64,000 nucleotides of DNA. It comes from Terrabacter tumescens. Its GTDB lineage: Bacteria > Actinomycetota > Actinomycetes > Actinomycetales > Dermatophilaceae. The notes beneath the pieces are model-generated. The model ran no database searches, had not been told where the DNA came from, and was given only the letters and a program-made list of their open reading frames with translations. This document shows positions 47,777 to 61,747 of this stretch, piece after piece; positions within the stretch are counted from its first letter, which is position 1, and each line of letters opens with the position of its first letter. A program made the position numbers and the translations under genes. The stretch is from NCBI RefSeq assembly GCF_014646815.1, contig NZ_BMNZ01000003.1, forward strand, positions 372,001-436,000. The letters are read 5' to 3'.

Positions 47777-49894
47777 TCACTCCCCGCGGGTCTTCTTGAT
47801 GATCTCCTCGGCAACGGCCTTGGGGACCTCTGCGTAGGAGTCGAACTCCATGGAGAAGCTCGCGCGACCCTGCGTCTTGGAACGCAGGTCGCCGACGTAG
47901 CCGAACATCTCGGACAGCGGGACGAGGCCCTTGACGACCTTGGCGCCGCTGATGTCCTCCATGCCCTGGATCTGGCCACGGCGGGAGTTGATGTCACCGA
48001 TGACGTCGCCCATGTAGTCCTCGGGCGTACGCACCTCGACGGCCATCATCGGCTCGAGCAGGACCGGGTCCGCCTTCTTGATGGCCTCCTTGAGGACCAT
48101 CGAGCCGGCGATCTTGAACGCCATCTCCGAGGAGTCGACGTCGTGGTAGGCACCGTCGTTGAGCGTCGCCTTGATGCCCACGAGCGGGTAGCCGGCGAGC
48201 ACGCCGTACTGCATCGCGTCCTGGATACCGGCGTCGACCGACGGGATGTACTCACGCGGCACGCGACCACCGGTGACGGCGTTGACGAACTCGTACATCG
48301 AGCCGTCCTCGGTCTCACCCAGCGGCTCGAAGCTGACCTGGACCTTGGCGAACTGGCCAGAGCCACCGGTCTGCTTCTTGTGCGTGTAGTCGTACTTGAG
48401 GACGGGACGACGGATCGTCTCGCGGTAGGCCACCTGCGGCTTGCCGACGTTGGCCTCGACCTTGAACTCGCGCTTCATGCGGTCGACCAGGATGTCGAGG
48501 TGCAGCTCACCCATGCCGGCGATGATCGTCTGGCCGGTGTCCTCGTCGTGGTGGACCTGGAAGGTCGGGTCCTCGGCCGAGAGCTTCTGGATGGCCGTGC
48601 CGAGCTTCTCCTGGTCACCCTTGGTCTTGGGCTCGATGGCGACCTGGATGACCGGGTCCGGGAAGGTCATCGACTCGAGCACGATCTGCTCGTTGATGTC
48701 CGACAGGGTGTCACCGGTCGTCGTGTCCTTGAGGCCGATGGCCGCGTAGATGTGGCCGGCCATGGCCTCCTCGACGGGGTTCTCCTTGTTGGCGTGCATC
48801 TGGAAGAGCTTCCCGATGCGCTCCTTGCGGCCCTTGGTCGAGTTGATGACGCTTGTGCCCGAGCTGATGTGGCCCGAGTAGACGCGGATGAAGGTCAGCG
48901 TGCCGAAGAACGGGTGCGTGGCGACCTTGAAGGCGAGGGCCGAGAACGGCTCGTCCTTGCTGGGCGCACGCGTCAGCTCGACGGTCTCGTCGCCGGGCTT
49001 GTGGCCGATCATCGGGGGCACGTCGAGCGGCGACGGGAGGTAGTCCACGACGGCGTCGAGCATCGGCTGGACGCCGCGATTCTTGAACGCGGAGCCGCAG
49101 AAGACCGGGTAGAGCTCGGAGTTGACCGTGAGCTTGCGGATGCCGCCCTTGATCTCCTCCGGGGTGAGCTCCTCGCCACCGAGGTACTTCTCCATCAGCT
49201 CGTCGTCGGACTCGGCGACGCGCTCGACGAGTGCCATGCGGTACTCCTCGGCCTTGGCCTGGAGGTCCGCCGGGATCTCGGCGATCTCGTACTTGGCACC
49301 CATGGTCACGTCGCCCTTGGCGTCGCCGGGCCACACGAGGGCACGCATGTAGACGAGGTCGATGACACCGAGGAAGTCGTTCTCGGCACCGATCGGGAGC
49401 TGCATGACGAGCGGCTCCGCACCGAGGCGGTCCTTGATCGTCTGCACGGTGAAGTAGAAGTCCGCGCCGAGCTTGTCCATCTTGTTGACGAAGCAGATGC
49501 GGGGCACGTCGTACTTGTCGGCCTGGCGCCACACCGTCTCGGACTGGGGCTCGACACCCTCCTTGCCGTCGAACACCGCGACGGCACCGTCGAGGACGCG
49601 CAGCGAGCGCTCCACCTCGACCGTGAAGTCGACGTGCCCGGGGGTGTCGATGATGTTGACCTGGGTGCCTTCCCAGAAGGAGGTCACGGCGGCAGACGTG
49701 ATCGTGATGCCGCGCTCCTTCTCCTGCTCCATCCAGTCGGTCGTCGACGCACCGTCGTGGGTCTCACCGATCTTGTGGTTGACACCGGTGTAGAAGAGGA
49801 TGCGCTCCGTCACCGTGGTCTTGCCAGCGTCGATGTGCGCCATGATGCCGATGTTGCGGACCTTCTTGAGGTCCGTCAGGACGTCGAGTGCCAC
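47777..49894 (-). CDS. fusA: Elongation factor G
   Basis: 705 aa translocase GTPase. GTG start at 49894. Motifs [10 protein letters not shown] (G1), RGITI (G2), DTPGHVDF (G3), NKMDK (G4); domain IV with [13 protein letters not shown]. Separated from rpsG by 148 bp carrying dispersed element copy C. Confidence 0.98.
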   Translation of the reverse strand: MALDVLTDLKKVRNIGIMAHIDAGKTTVTERILFYTGVNHKIGETHDGASTTDWMEQEKERGITITSAAVTSFWEGTQVNIIDTPGHVDFTVEVERSLRVLDGAVAVFDGKEGVEPQSETVWRQADKYDVPRICFVNKMDKLGADFYFTVQTIKDRLGAEPLVMQLPIGAENDFLGVIDLVYMRALVWPGDAKGDVTMGAKYEIAEIPADLQAKAEEYRMALVERVAESDDELMEKYLGGEELTPEEIKGGIRKLTVNSELYPVFCGSAFKNRGVQPMLDAVVDYLPSPLDVPPMIGHKPGDETVELTRAPSKDEPFSALAFKVATHPFFGTLTFIRVYSGHISSGTSVINSTKGRKERIGKLFQMHANKENPVEEAMAGHIYAAIGLKDTTTGDTLSDINEQIVLESMTFPDPVIQVAIEPKTKGDQEKLGTAIQKLSAEDPTFQVHHDEDTGQTIIAGMGELHLDILVDRMKREFKVEANVGKPQVAYRETIRRPVLKYDYTHKKQTGGSGQFAKVQVSFEPLGETEDGSMYEFVNAVTGGRVPREYIPSVDAGIQDAMQYGVLAGYPLVGIKATLNDGAYHDVDSSEMAFKIAGSMVLKEAIKKADPVLLEPMMAVEVRTPEDYMGDVIGDINSRRGQIQGMEDISGAKVVKGLVPLSEMFGYVGDLRSKTQGRASFSMEFDSYAEVPKAVAEEIIKKTRGE

Positions 49895-49982
49895 GTCAGG
49901 TTTCTCGTCTCATTCGTCGTGGGGTGAAATCTAGGGGCGCCGGGGCGGGGCTCGGGGCTCGGCCGCCTGCCGACGCGTTCCG

Positions 49983-50036
49983 ACCCAGCCGCGCGGGCTG
50001 TTCGGGGGGCGCACGGGGGGCGGAGCCCCCCGTGCG
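49983..50036. repeat. Dispersed hairpin element, copy C
   Basis: Left part CCCAGCCGCGCGGGC, TTCGGGGGGC, then hairpin GCACGGGGGGC (50011-50021), loop GGA, GCCCCCCGTGC (50025-50035). It sits 7 bp downstream of the rpsG stop and could act as a terminator or processing hairpin between rpsG and fusA. Confidence 0.7.
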
Positions 50037-50042
50037 TCTGGG

Positions 50043-50513
50043 TCACCAGCGGTAGTGCGCGAAGGCCTTGTTGGACTCGGCCATCTTGTGCGTGTCCTCG
50101 CGGCGCTTGACAGCGGCACCGAGGCCGTTGCTCGCGTCGAGGATCTCGTTCATGAGGCGCTCGGTCATCGTCTTCTCGCGACGCTGCCGCGAGTAGCCGA
50201 CGAGCCAGCGCAGGGCGAGCGTGGTCGAGCGGTTGGGCTTGACCTCGATCGGCACCTGGTAGGTCGCGCCACCGACGCGACGGCTCTTGACCTCCATGGC
50301 CGGCTTGACGTTGTCGAGCGCACGCTTGAGCGTGGCGACGGGGTCGGTGCCGGTCTTCTGGCGGCAGCCCTCGAGGGCGCCGTAGACGATCGTCTCGGCG
50401 ATCGACTTCTTGCCGTCCAGGAGGATCTTGTTGACGAGCTGCGTGACGAGCGGGCTGGAGTAGACCGGGTCGACGACGAGCGGGCGCTTCGGAGCGGGTC
50501 CCTTACGAGGCAT
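50043..50513 (-). CDS. rpsG: Small ribosomal subunit protein S7
   Basis: 156 aa 30S head protein. [59 protein letters not shown]. Start shares one base with the rpsL stop. Confidence 0.98.
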   Translation of the reverse strand: MPRKGPAPKRPLVVDPVYSSPLVTQLVNKILLDGKKSIAETIVYGALEGCRQKTGTDPVATLKRALDNVKPAMEVKSRRVGGATYQVPIEVKPNRSTTLALRWLVGYSRQRREKTMTERLMNEILDASNGLGAAVKRREDTHKMAESNKAFAHYRW

Positions 50514-50887
50514 CAGCTCTTCTCCTTCTTCGCGCCGTAACGGCTACGAGCCTGCTTGCGGTTCTTGACACCCTGGGTGTCGAGCGTGCCGCGGACGATC
50601 TTGTAACGCACACCCGGGAGGTCCTTCACACGACCACCGCGGACGAGCACGATCGAGTGCTCCTGCAGGTTGTGGCCGACGCCGGGGATGTAGGCCGTGA
50701 CCTCGATGCCGGAGCTGAGGCGCACACGGGCGACCTTGCGCAGGGCAGAGTTCGGCTTCTTGGGGGTGGTGGTGTACACGCGGGTGCACACACCGCGGCG
50801 CTGGGGCGAGCCCTTGAGCGCCGGGGTCTTGGCCTTGCTGGCCTTGTCCTGGCGGCCCTTGCGGACCAGCTGGTTGATGGTAGGCAA
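50513..50887 (-). CDS. rpsL: Small ribosomal subunit protein S12
   Basis: 124 aa accuracy-centre protein. [39 protein letters not shown] and [20 protein letters not shown]. Lysines at the streptomycin-resistance positions (TPKKPNS, VRYK) are wild type. First gene of the str operon. Confidence 0.98.
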   Translation of the reverse strand: MPTINQLVRKGRQDKASKAKTPALKGSPQRRGVCTRVYTTTPKKPNSALRKVARVRLSSGIEVTAYIPGVGHNLQEHSIVLVRGGRVKDLPGVRYKIVRGTLDTQGVKNRKQARSRYGAKKEKS

Positions 50888-50956
50888 CCTGGTTACTCCA
50901 TAACGTTGCTCGTTGTCAGGCGTCCGGGAGGACGCCTCCTTGGCTGTTCGGCTCTT

Positions 50957-50980
50957 CGACCCCCGACGTCGGGCGTGTCG
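50957..50980 (-). promoter_or_regulatory. 24-bp leader element shared with the S10 operon
   Basis: CGACCCCCGA-C-GTCGGGCGTGTCG, differing from the copy at 41270-41293 at one base. It lies 70-93 nt upstream of the rpsL start codon and contains the perfect palindrome CCCGACGTCGGG. Confidence 0.6.
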
Positions 50981-51164
50981 GAACCGGTTCTTCCCCCTGC
51001 ACTCCCCCTCCGTCCCGGCTGCCGGAAGGCGGTCGGAAGGAAGGATTGCCCGGCGGAAGGTGTGCTCTGGACCGCAGTGATGTCACGTCCGCGAGGAGCG
51101 GGCGGACAGGGCACCGAGGCCGTCATCGCGCATGCCTGAGTGCGTGCCTCAGACACAGTGTTCA

Positions 51165-51193
51165 AGCGTACCGGGGCGCGGCACGCCGACCAA
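51165..51193 (-). promoter_or_regulatory. Sigma-A type promoter of the str operon
   Basis: On the minus strand TTGGTC (51188-51193) and TACGCT (51165-51170) with a 17-bp spacer. Predicted start near 51158. Confidence 0.65.
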
Positions 51194-51303
51194 ATCGGTG
51201 TGACCGGCCCTGACGGCTCCGATGCGGTATGCCGTGTGGCGGGCTCACGCAGCCGGCTCCCCCGGGCGACTCGCGCGGCCCACCACCTCGGTGACGGGCT
51301 GGG

Positions 51304-51921
51304 TCAGCCCAGGCGCCAGTCGCCGGCGTACATGTGCAGCACGGGCACGCCGAGGGCCTCACGGGCGCGCGAGGCCCAGTCGGTGTGGAAGGTGTCCTCG
51401 ACCGCGTGCGGCTCGGTCACGACGACGACCTCCTGGGCCCCGAGCCGGGCGACCTCCTCGACGAGCGTCGGCATGGGGTCGTCGCCCGTGATCTCTCCCG
51501 TGGCCACGACGGAGTGGCTCTCGAACTCGGCGAGGGTCCGGGACAGGGCCGTGTCGGCGTCCTCGTGCGCCTCGACCCGGTCGACGGGGCGCAGCGACTC
51601 GAGGGCCTCGCGCATCTCGAAGAGGCTGAGGTGGTTGAGGAAGGAGCTGAGCAGGTTGCGGTCGGTGTCGGCCGGCACGAGCACGCGGTAGGTGGGCGAC
51701 GCCTCCTCGTGCAGCGCGATGATCTTGTCGACGTCGACCGGCTTGAGCGCCTCCTCCGTCAGCACGATGATCGCGGGCGTCGGGCCGCTGTCGGCCGACT
51801 CTCCCCCGTCGGCCGCAGCAGGCGCCACCGGCGCGGCGGACTCATCAGCGGCGGTGGGGGCGGGGGCGGCGAGCTCGTCGGGCTCTGGCGCGTTCGGCAC
51901 GGCGGCCGTGGGCTCGGTCAT
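51304..51921 (-). CDS. Conserved actinobacterial protein between rpoC and rpsL, function unknown
   Basis: 205 aa. Residues 1-48 are Ala/Pro/Glu-rich and disordered. The folded part alternates beta strands and helices: PAIIVLTEEALKPVDVDKII, YRVLVPADTDRNLL, LARLGAQEVVVVTEPHAVED, LGVPVLHMYAGDW, a Rossmann/universal-stress-like pattern without a clear nucleotide loop. Sits between the rpoBC and str units, a conserved place in related genomes as far as I know, which hints at a housekeeping tie to transcription or translation. No function is claimed. Confidence 0.75.
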   Translation of the reverse strand: MTEPTAAVPNAPEPDELAAPAPTAADESAAPVAPAAADGGESADSGPTPAIIVLTEEALKPVDVDKIIALHEEASPTYRVLVPADTDRNLLSSFLNHLSLFEMREALESLRPVDRVEAHEDADTALSRTLAEFESHSVVATGEITGDDPMPTLVEEVARLGAQEVVVVTEPHAVEDTFHTDWASRAREALGVPVLHMYAGDWRLG

Positions 51922-51998
51922 GCGACCACCCTACCGAGGCGCACAGAGGTCCTGGCACGCCCTCGAGCGTCCCGAGGCGCCGGGGACGTGCAGGAACG

Positions 51999-52038
51999 CC
52001 GCTGGGCCGGCTCCCCTGTCGGGAAGCCGGCCCAGCGG
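51999..52038. terminator. Terminator after rpoC
   Basis: CCGCTGGGCCGGCT (51999-52012) pairs with AGCCGGCCCAGCGG (52025-52038); its right arm runs into a CGGCATAC 8-mer (52036-52043). Confidence 0.75.
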
Positions 52039-52098
52039 CATACGTCATGCACGAGAGGTGGTCACCGGCCGCCGCTCACGCGGCGGCCGATGGACCGC

Positions 52099-55995
<3,897 letters not shown>

Positions 55996-56055
55996 GTGGT
56001 TCCTTCTCTCGTAACTCTTGTTAAGTCTTTGGTCTGAGTGGGATTCGTTGACGAG

Positions 56056-56095
56056 GGTGCGTATGCCGCTGAGCGGGCCCAGCGGCATACGCACC
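56056..56095. repeat. Perfect 16-bp inverted repeat between rpoB and rpoC
   Basis: GGTGCGTATGCCGCTG (56056-56071) and its exact complement (56080-56095), 8-nt loop, containing a GTATGCCG/CGGCATAC pair. A partial terminator or RNase processing site between rpoB and rpoC is plausible. Confidence 0.75.
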
Positions 56096-56116
56096 GCTTG
56101 TCGTTAGGGGGCCTTC

Positions 56117-59100
56117 TCAGACCTCTTCGACGCTGGACGGCTCACGCCGGCTCAGGTCGATGCCGAGCTCCTCCGCCGCGCGGAAGACCTCCTCGTCGGA
56201 CTCCTTCATCTCGATCGTCGTGCCGTCGCTGCTCAGGACCTCGACGTTGAGACACAGCGACTGCATCTCCTTGAGGAGGACCTTGAACGACTCCGGGATG
56301 CCCGAGTCGGGGATGTTCTCGCCCTTGACGATGGCCTCGTAGACCTTCACGCGGCCGGGAACGTCGTCCGACTTGATCGTCAGCAGCTCCTGGAGCGTGT
56401 AGGCGGCGCCGTACGCCTCGAGGGCCCAGACCTCCATCTCACCGAAGCGCTGGCCACCGAACTGGGCCTTACCGCCGAGCGGCTGCTGGGTGATCATCGA
56501 GTACGGACCCGTCGAACGAGCGTGGATCTTGTCGTCGACGAGGTGGTGGAGCTTGAGGATGTACATGTAGCCGACGGCGACGGGCTCCGGGAACGGCTCG
56601 CCGGAGCGGCCGTCGAAGAGGCGCGTCTTGCCCGAGGCGTCGATGAGGCGGACCCCGTCGCGCGTCTTGAGCGTCGAGTCGAGCAGACCCGTGACGACGT
56701 CCTCGGAGGCACCGTCGAAGACCGGCGTCGCCACGCGCGTGCCCGCAGGGGCCTCGTGCGCGTCGGGCGCGATCTCCTTGGCCCACTCCGGGCTGCCCTC
56801 GATCTTCCAGCCGCGCGAGGCGGCCCAGCCGAGGTGCAGCTCGAGGATCTGGCCGAGGTTCATCCGTCGCGGCACACCGTGCGGGTTGAGCACGACGTCG
56901 ACCGGCGTGCCGTCCTCGAGGAAGGGCATGTCCTCGACCGGGAGGATCTTGGAGATGACTCCCTTGTTGCCGTGGCGGCCGGCGAGCTTGTCACCGTCGG
57001 TGATCTTGCGCTTGTTGGCCACGTAGACGCGGACGAGCTGGTTGACGCCGGGCGGCAGGTCGTCGCCGAGGTCGGCACGGAACTCCTTGACGCCGATGAC
57101 CGTGCCGGTCTCGCCGTGGGGCACCTTGAGGCTCGTGTCGCGGACCTCGCGGGCCTTCTCACCGAAGATGGCGCGCAGCAGGCGCTCCTCCGGCGTCAGC
57201 TCGGTCTCTCCCTTGGGCGTGACCTTGCCGACGAGCAGGTCGCCGTCGCGGACCTCGGCACCGACGCGGATGATGCCGCGCTCGTCGAGGTCGGCCAGGA
57301 CCTCCTCGGAGACGTTCGGGATGTCCCGCGTGATCTCCTCGGGGCCGAGCTTGGTGTCACGGGCGTCGACCTCGTGCTCCTCGATGTGGATCGAGGAGAG
57401 GACGTCGTCCTGGACCAGGCGCTGGCTGAGGATGATGGCGTCCTCGTAGTTGTGACCCTCCCACGACATGAACGCGACGAGCAGGTTGCGCCCGAGCGCC
57501 ATCTCGCCACCCTCGGTGGCGGGACCGTCGGCGATGACGCCGCCGGCCTCGAGACGGTCACCCTCGTTGACGACGACCACCTGGTTGTAGCTCGTGCCCT
57601 GGTTGGAGCGCGCGAACTTGGCGATGCGGTACGTCTGGTAGGTGCCGTCGTCGTTGGCGACGGTGACGAGGTCGGCCGAGACCTCCTGGACGACACCGGC
57701 CTTCTCGGCACGGACGACGTCGCCCGAGTCGAGGGCGGCGCGGAACTCCATGCCGGTGCCGACGATCGGCGCCTCGCTCTTGACGAGCGGGACGGCCTGA
57801 CGCTGCATGTTGGCGCCCATGAGGGCACGGTTGGCGTCGTCGTGCTCGAGGAACGGGATCATCGCGGTCGCGGCCGAGACCATCTGGCGCGGCGAGACGT
57901 CCATGTAGTCGACCTCGTCGCCGGGGACGAGCTCGACCTCTCCACCCTTGGTGCGCACGAGCACGCGGTCCTCGGTGAAGTTGTTCTGCTTGTCGAGCGG
58001 CGCGTTGGCCTGGGCGACGACGTAGCGGTCCTCCTCGTCGGCGGACAGGTAGTCGACGTCGTCGGTCACGTGGCCGCCGGTCACCTTGCGGTACGGCGTC
58101 TCGATGAAGCCGAACGCGTTGATGCGACCGTAGGACGCGAGCGAGCCGATGAGGCCGATGTTCGGGCCTTCCGGGGTCTCGATCGGGCACATGCGGCCGT
58201 AGTGCGACGGGTGGACGTCACGGACCTCCATCTGGGCACGGTCACGGGAGATACCACCCGGGCCGAGCGCGGACAGACGACGCTTGTGCGTCAGACCCGC
58301 GAGCGGGTTGTTCTGGTCCATGAACTGCGAGAGCTGCGACGTGCCGAAGAACTCCTTGATCGAGGCCACCACGGGGCGGATGTTGATCAGGGTCTGCGGG
58401 GTGATCGCCTCGACGTCCTGCGTGGTCATGCGCTCGCGGACGACGCGCTCCATGCGGGACAGGCCGGTGCGGACCTGGTTCTGGATGAGCTCGCCGACGG
58501 AGCGGAGGCGACGGTTGCCGAAGTGGTCGATGTCGTCGACCTCGACGCGGACGTCGATCTCCTCGTCGTTCTTCGTGCCCTTCATCGAGTCCTGGCCGTC
58601 GTGCAGCGTGACGATGAACTTGATCGTCTTGACGATGTCGTCGATCGACAGGGTCGAGTCGTTGATCGAGGCGTCGAGACCGAGCTTCTTGTTCACCTTG
58701 TAGCGGCCGACCTTGGCGAGGTCGTAGCGCTTGCCGTTGAAGTAGAGGTTGTCGAGCAGGGTCTGCGCGGCCTCCTTGGTCGGCGGCTCCCCCGGGCGCA
58801 GCTTGCGGTAGATGTCGAGCAGCGCGTCGTCCTGGCCCTGGGTGTGGTCCTTCTCCAGGGTGAGGCGCATCGACTCGAACTCGCCGAACTCCTCGAGGAT
58901 CTGGGCCTCGGTCCAGCCGAGGGCCTTGAGGAGCACCGTGACCGACTGCTTGCGCTTGCGGTCGACGCGGACGCCGACCATGTCGCGCTTGTCGATCTCG
59001 AACTCGAGCCAGGCGCCGCGGCTCGGGATGATCTTGGCCGTGTAGATGTCCTTGTCGGACGTCTTGTCGGGCGTGCGCTCGAAGTAGACGCCCGGGCTGC

Positions 59101-59599
59101 GGACGAGCTGCGAGACGACGACACGCTCGGTGCCGTTGATGATGAAGGTGCCGCGCTCGGTCATGAGCGGGAAGTCACCCATGAAGACCGTCTGGCTCTT
59201 GATCTCACCCGTCTGGGCGTTCATGAACTCGGCGGTGACGAAGAGGGGTGCGTCGTACGTCTGGTCGCGCTCCTTGCACGACTCGATCGTCTTGCGGGTC
59301 TCCTCGAAGCGGTGGTCGCGGAACGACAGCGACATGGAGCCGCTGAAGTCCTCGATCGGGGAGATCTCCTCGAAGATCTCCTCGAGCCCGGACCGGTCCG
59401 GGACGTCGGTGCGTCCCTCGGCCTTGGCCGCGGCGACGCGAGCCTGCCAGCGCTCGTTGCCGAGCAGCCAGTCGAAGCTCTCCGTCTGAAGCGCCAGGAG
59501 GTCGGGGACCTCGAGTGGTTCGCGAATCTTCGCGAAGGACAGACGCCCCGAAGGGGTCTGTGCGGTGGACATGTTCGTCGCAGTACGCGAGGCAGCCAA
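56117..59599 (-). CDS. rpoB: DNA-directed RNA polymerase subunit beta
   Basis: 1160 aa. TTG at 59599 chosen: GGAAGGA lies seven bases upstream and it yields [13 protein letters not shown], the usual actinobacterial start; GTG at 59614 is possible. Rifampicin region [31 protein letters not shown] has the wild-type Asp, His and Ser at the common resistance positions. Further hallmarks: [59 protein letters not shown]. Promoter at 59752-59780. Confidence 0.99.
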   Translation of the reverse strand: MAASRTATNMSTAQTPSGRLSFAKIREPLEVPDLLALQTESFDWLLGNERWQARVAAAKAEGRTDVPDRSGLEEIFEEISPIEDFSGSMSLSFRDHRFEETRKTIESCKERDQTYDAPLFVTAEFMNAQTGEIKSQTVFMGDFPLMTERGTFIINGTERVVVSQLVRSPGVYFERTPDKTSDKDIYTAKIIPSRGAWLEFEIDKRDMVGVRVDRKRKQSVTVLLKALGWTEAQILEEFGEFESMRLTLEKDHTQGQDDALLDIYRKLRPGEPPTKEAAQTLLDNLYFNGKRYDLAKVGRYKVNKKLGLDASINDSTLSIDDIVKTIKFIVTLHDGQDSMKGTKNDEEIDVRVEVDDIDHFGNRRLRSVGELIQNQVRTGLSRMERVVRERMTTQDVEAITPQTLINIRPVVASIKEFFGTSQLSQFMDQNNPLAGLTHKRRLSALGPGGISRDRAQMEVRDVHPSHYGRMCPIETPEGPNIGLIGSLASYGRINAFGFIETPYRKVTGGHVTDDVDYLSADEEDRYVVAQANAPLDKQNNFTEDRVLVRTKGGEVELVPGDEVDYMDVSPRQMVSAATAMIPFLEHDDANRALMGANMQRQAVPLVKSEAPIVGTGMEFRAALDSGDVVRAEKAGVVQEVSADLVTVANDDGTYQTYRIAKFARSNQGTSYNQVVVVNEGDRLEAGGVIADGPATEGGEMALGRNLLVAFMSWEGHNYEDAIILSQRLVQDDVLSSIHIEEHEVDARDTKLGPEEITRDIPNVSEEVLADLDERGIIRVGAEVRDGDLLVGKVTPKGETELTPEERLLRAIFGEKAREVRDTSLKVPHGETGTVIGVKEFRADLGDDLPPGVNQLVRVYVANKRKITDGDKLAGRHGNKGVISKILPVEDMPFLEDGTPVDVVLNPHGVPRRMNLGQILELHLGWAASRGWKIEGSPEWAKEIAPDAHEAPAGTRVATPVFDGASEDVVTGLLDSTLKTRDGVRLIDASGKTRLFDGRSGEPFPEPVAVGYMYILKLHHLVDDKIHARSTGPYSMITQQPLGGKAQFGGQRFGEMEVWALEAYGAAYTLQELLTIKSDDVPGRVKVYEAIVKGENIPDSGIPESFKVLLKEMQSLCLNVEVLSSDGTTIEMKESDEEVFRAAEELGIDLSRREPSSVEEV

Positions 59600-60099
59600 G
59601 GAGGGTCCTTCCACGGGCCTTTTTCGAATCTTCAGATCCGCGTTGCCGCATGGCTCCGCTCGCGGGTCCCGAGGTCAGACCGGATGCCGCGTGGCATGGT
59701 GAGTGGCCTGACCGAGGTCGCGAGAGGTGGGCATGGGCAGCGCAAAGGCCTAGCCTACCCACAAAGGGCAGGAGTGTCCAGCCGGGTCAAGGAGCGGAGG
59801 TCCCCGTCCGAGGTCCCGTCCGGTCTCGAAACGAGACGGACGCCCTCGACTGACCTGCCACGCCCCCTGGACCGGGAGCTCGCGATGCGAACGCGACGAA
59901 TATGGACCCCCGCGGGGCCGACGTCAAGACCCGGGCCTCTTCAGGCGCGTCGCGACACGCCGCCGGGACGCTCCCGCAACCCCGCTGACCTGCGCCGATG
60001 TTGTCGCGGCGCGCGCGGACCCGGGGTCGCTGGAAGGGCCGCGCCCTAGCATGGGCACACACGAGAGATCTGTCGACGTCTCCTGCCGAGAGGGAAGCC
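59600..60099. other. 500-bp divergent regulatory region between rpoB and the DUF4282 gene
   Basis: No gene supported. Carries the rpoB promoter and about 145 nt of leader; on the plus strand a TAGCAT (60047-60052) could be the -10 of the DUF4282 gene, but no good -35 is seen. Confidence 0.6.
59752..59780 (-). promoter_or_regulatory. Sigma-A type promoter of rpoBC
   Basis: On the minus strand TGGACA (59775-59780) and TAGGCT (59752-59757) with a 17-bp spacer; a further TTGACC lies just upstream. Confidence 0.6.
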
Positions 60100-60627
60100 A
60101 TGTCCGATCAGAACCCGCCCGAGCAACCGTCCTTCAACCGGCCGGCCGGTGGGGACCCCACCACGCCGATCCCGAGCAGCTCGGGCGTCCCCCAGAGCGT
60201 CCCGCCCCCCAGCAGCCCCCCGCCCTCCCCCGCGCCGGGCGCCGGCAGCACGCCGCCCCCTCCTCCGCCGCCGGTGGCACCGGTCGGCGCGCCCTCGGGC
60301 GGACCGAGCGGCATGTCGAGCATCCCCGACCCCGCCAAGGAGGGCGCGGGCTTCTTCACCGCGCTGTTCGACTTCAGCTTCACCAACTTCGTCACGCCGA
60401 TCCTCGTGCGCTTCGTCTACCTGCTGGCGACGGTGGCGCTCGTGGCGACCTGGCTGATCTTCGTCTTCGCCGGCTTCGCCAACAGCGCCGGGGCCGGCTT
60501 CGCGGCGCTGATCCTCGGGCCGATCTTCGTCATCATCTACCTCGCGGTCATCCGCATGACCCTCGAGTTCTACCTCTCGGTCGTGCGCATGAGCGAGGAC
60601 ATCCACAAGCGGCTCCCGCAGGCCTGA
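60100..60627 (+). CDS. DUF4282-type membrane protein with Pro-rich N-terminus
   Basis: 175 aa, ATG 60100 after AGAGGGAAGCC. Residues 1-75 are a Pro/Ser/Gly-rich cytosolic or surface arm, including a run of seven prolines. Then FFTALFDFSFTNFVTPILV, a hydrophobic helix (about 105-127) and a second helix (about 133-155), ending EFYLSVVRMSEDIHKRL; this matches DUF4282. Function unknown. Confidence 0.8.
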   Translation: MSDQNPPEQPSFNRPAGGDPTTPIPSSSGVPQSVPPPSSPPPSPAPGAGSTPPPPPPPVAPVGAPSGGPSGMSSIPDPAKEGAGFFTALFDFSFTNFVTPILVRFVYLLATVALVATWLIFVFAGFANSAGAGFAALILGPIFVIIYLAVIRMTLEFYLSVVRMSEDIHKRLPQA

Positions 60628-60636
60628 CCTCCACCT

Positions 60637-60712
60637 GGTCGAGTGCTCACTTCCGGACAGTCACGGACAAGACGGTCTTCGCCGCGGAACGTCCGGAAGT
60701 GAGCACTCGACC
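60637..60712. terminator. Inverted repeat with 22-bp perfect arms between convergent genes
   Basis: Arms 60637-60658 and 60691-60712 are exact reverse complements (GGTCGAGTGCTCACTT...), 32-nt loop. It fills the gap between the DUF4282 stop and the agmatine deiminase stop. Confidence 0.7.
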
Positions 60713-61747
60713 TCAGAGGGACGGCTGCTGCTGGGTGATGCAGTGGATGCCACCGCCGCGGTCGAAGAGCGGACGCGCGTCGACCCCGACGACCCGGCGT
60801 CCGGGGTAGGCCTCGGCCAGGACGGCGAGGGAGGCCTCGTCCTGCTCGTCACCGAACGTGCAGGCGATGACCCCGTCGTTGACGACGAGGTGGTTGATGT
60901 AGGACCAGTCGACCGGGCCCTCGTCGTCGACGAGGGTCCGCGGCGCCGGCACGCCCACGACCTCGAACCGCTCGCCCCGCGCGTCCCTGGCGTCCTCGAG
61001 CACCTCGCGCAGCGCCTTCGAGACCGCGTGGTCGGGGTGCGAGGGGTCCTGCTGCTCGTGGAGCAGCACGACGCCGGGGCTCGGGATCGTGGCGACGATG
61101 TCGACGTGGCCGCGGGTGCCGAACTCGTCGTAGTCACGGGTGAGGCCGCGCGGCAGCCAGATGCACGTCGTGGCGCCGATGGTGCGGGCGAGCTCCGCCT
61201 CGACGTCGGCCCTGGTCAGGCCGGGGTTGCGTCCCGGGTCGAGCTGCACCGTCTCGGTGAGCAGCACGGTGCCGAGCCCGTCGACGTGGAGGCCGCCACC
61301 CTCGTTGACGAGGGACGAGCCCACGACCTCGGCGCCGCTCAGGCCTCCGACGAAGGCGCCGATGCGCGCGTCGTGCTCCCAGCTGGCCCAGGCCTGGGCG
61401 CCCCAGCCGGTGAAGACCCAGTCGACCGCGCCCAGCCGCGCACCGTCGGCGGAGCGCACGAACGTCGGGCCGATGTCGCGCATCCAGGCGTCGTCGAGGG
61501 CCGCCGGGACGAGCTCGACGTCCGGGTGCAGCAGCGCCTCGGCGACCGCGAGGTCGCCCGGCACGACGACCATGCGCACCGGCTCGAACTCGGCGACGGC
61601 GTTGGCGACAGCGGCCCAGGTGCGGCGAGCCGTCTCGACCTCGTCGGGGGTCTCGCCCAGCGTGTAGCCCTGGCTCGGCCACGCCATCCACGTGCAGTCG
61701 TGTTGCGCCGTCTCGGACGGCATGACCCAGGCGGGGGCGCCGGTCAC
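60713..61747 (-). CDS. aguA: Agmatine deiminase (peptidylarginine-deiminase-like)
   Basis: Hydrolyses agmatine to N-carbamoylputrescine and ammonia. 344 aa. PSETAQHDCTWMAWPSQ, DDAWMRDIGPTFV (substrate Asp), SLVNEGGGLHVDG, TRGHVDIVATI (catalytic His) and catalytic Cys in GGGIHCITQQQP. GTG 61747 overlaps the stop of the amidase gene (GTGA), so the pair is coupled. Porphyromonas-type PAD homologues are ruled out by length and context. Confidence 0.93.
   Translation of the reverse strand: MTGAPAWVMPSETAQHDCTWMAWPSQGYTLGETPDEVETARRTWAAVANAVAEFEPVRMVVVPGDLAVAEALLHPDVELVPAALDDAWMRDIGPTFVRSADGARLGAVDWVFTGWGAQAWASWEHDARIGAFVGGLSGAEVVGSSLVNEGGGLHVDGLGTVLLTETVQLDPGRNPGLTRADVEAELARTIGATTCIWLPRGLTRDYDEFGTRGHVDIVATIPSPGVVLLHEQQDPSHPDHAVSKALREVLEDARDARGERFEVVGVPAPRTLVDDEGPVDWSYINHLVVNDGVIACTFGDEQDEASLAVLAEAYPGRRVVGVDARPLFDRGGGIHCITQQQPSL

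Larger units (their letters stand above)
50888..51303. other. 416-bp leader/promoter region of the str operon
   Basis: No gene supported. Holds the promoter at 51165-51193, the 24-bp element shared with the S10 leader (50957-50980) and a GTATGCCG 8-mer (51227-51234) upstream of the promoter. The leader of about 270 nt is long enough for regulatory folding. Confidence 0.6.

Noticed and set aside
58290-58400. Rifampicin-resistance allele in rpoB
   Set aside because: The cluster has the usual Asp, His and Ser residues; nothing suggests resistance. The rpsL streptomycin positions are likewise wild type.
56522-60049. 1175-codon plus-strand open frame opposite rpoB
   Set aside because: Same reason; the rpoB frame is fully conserved.
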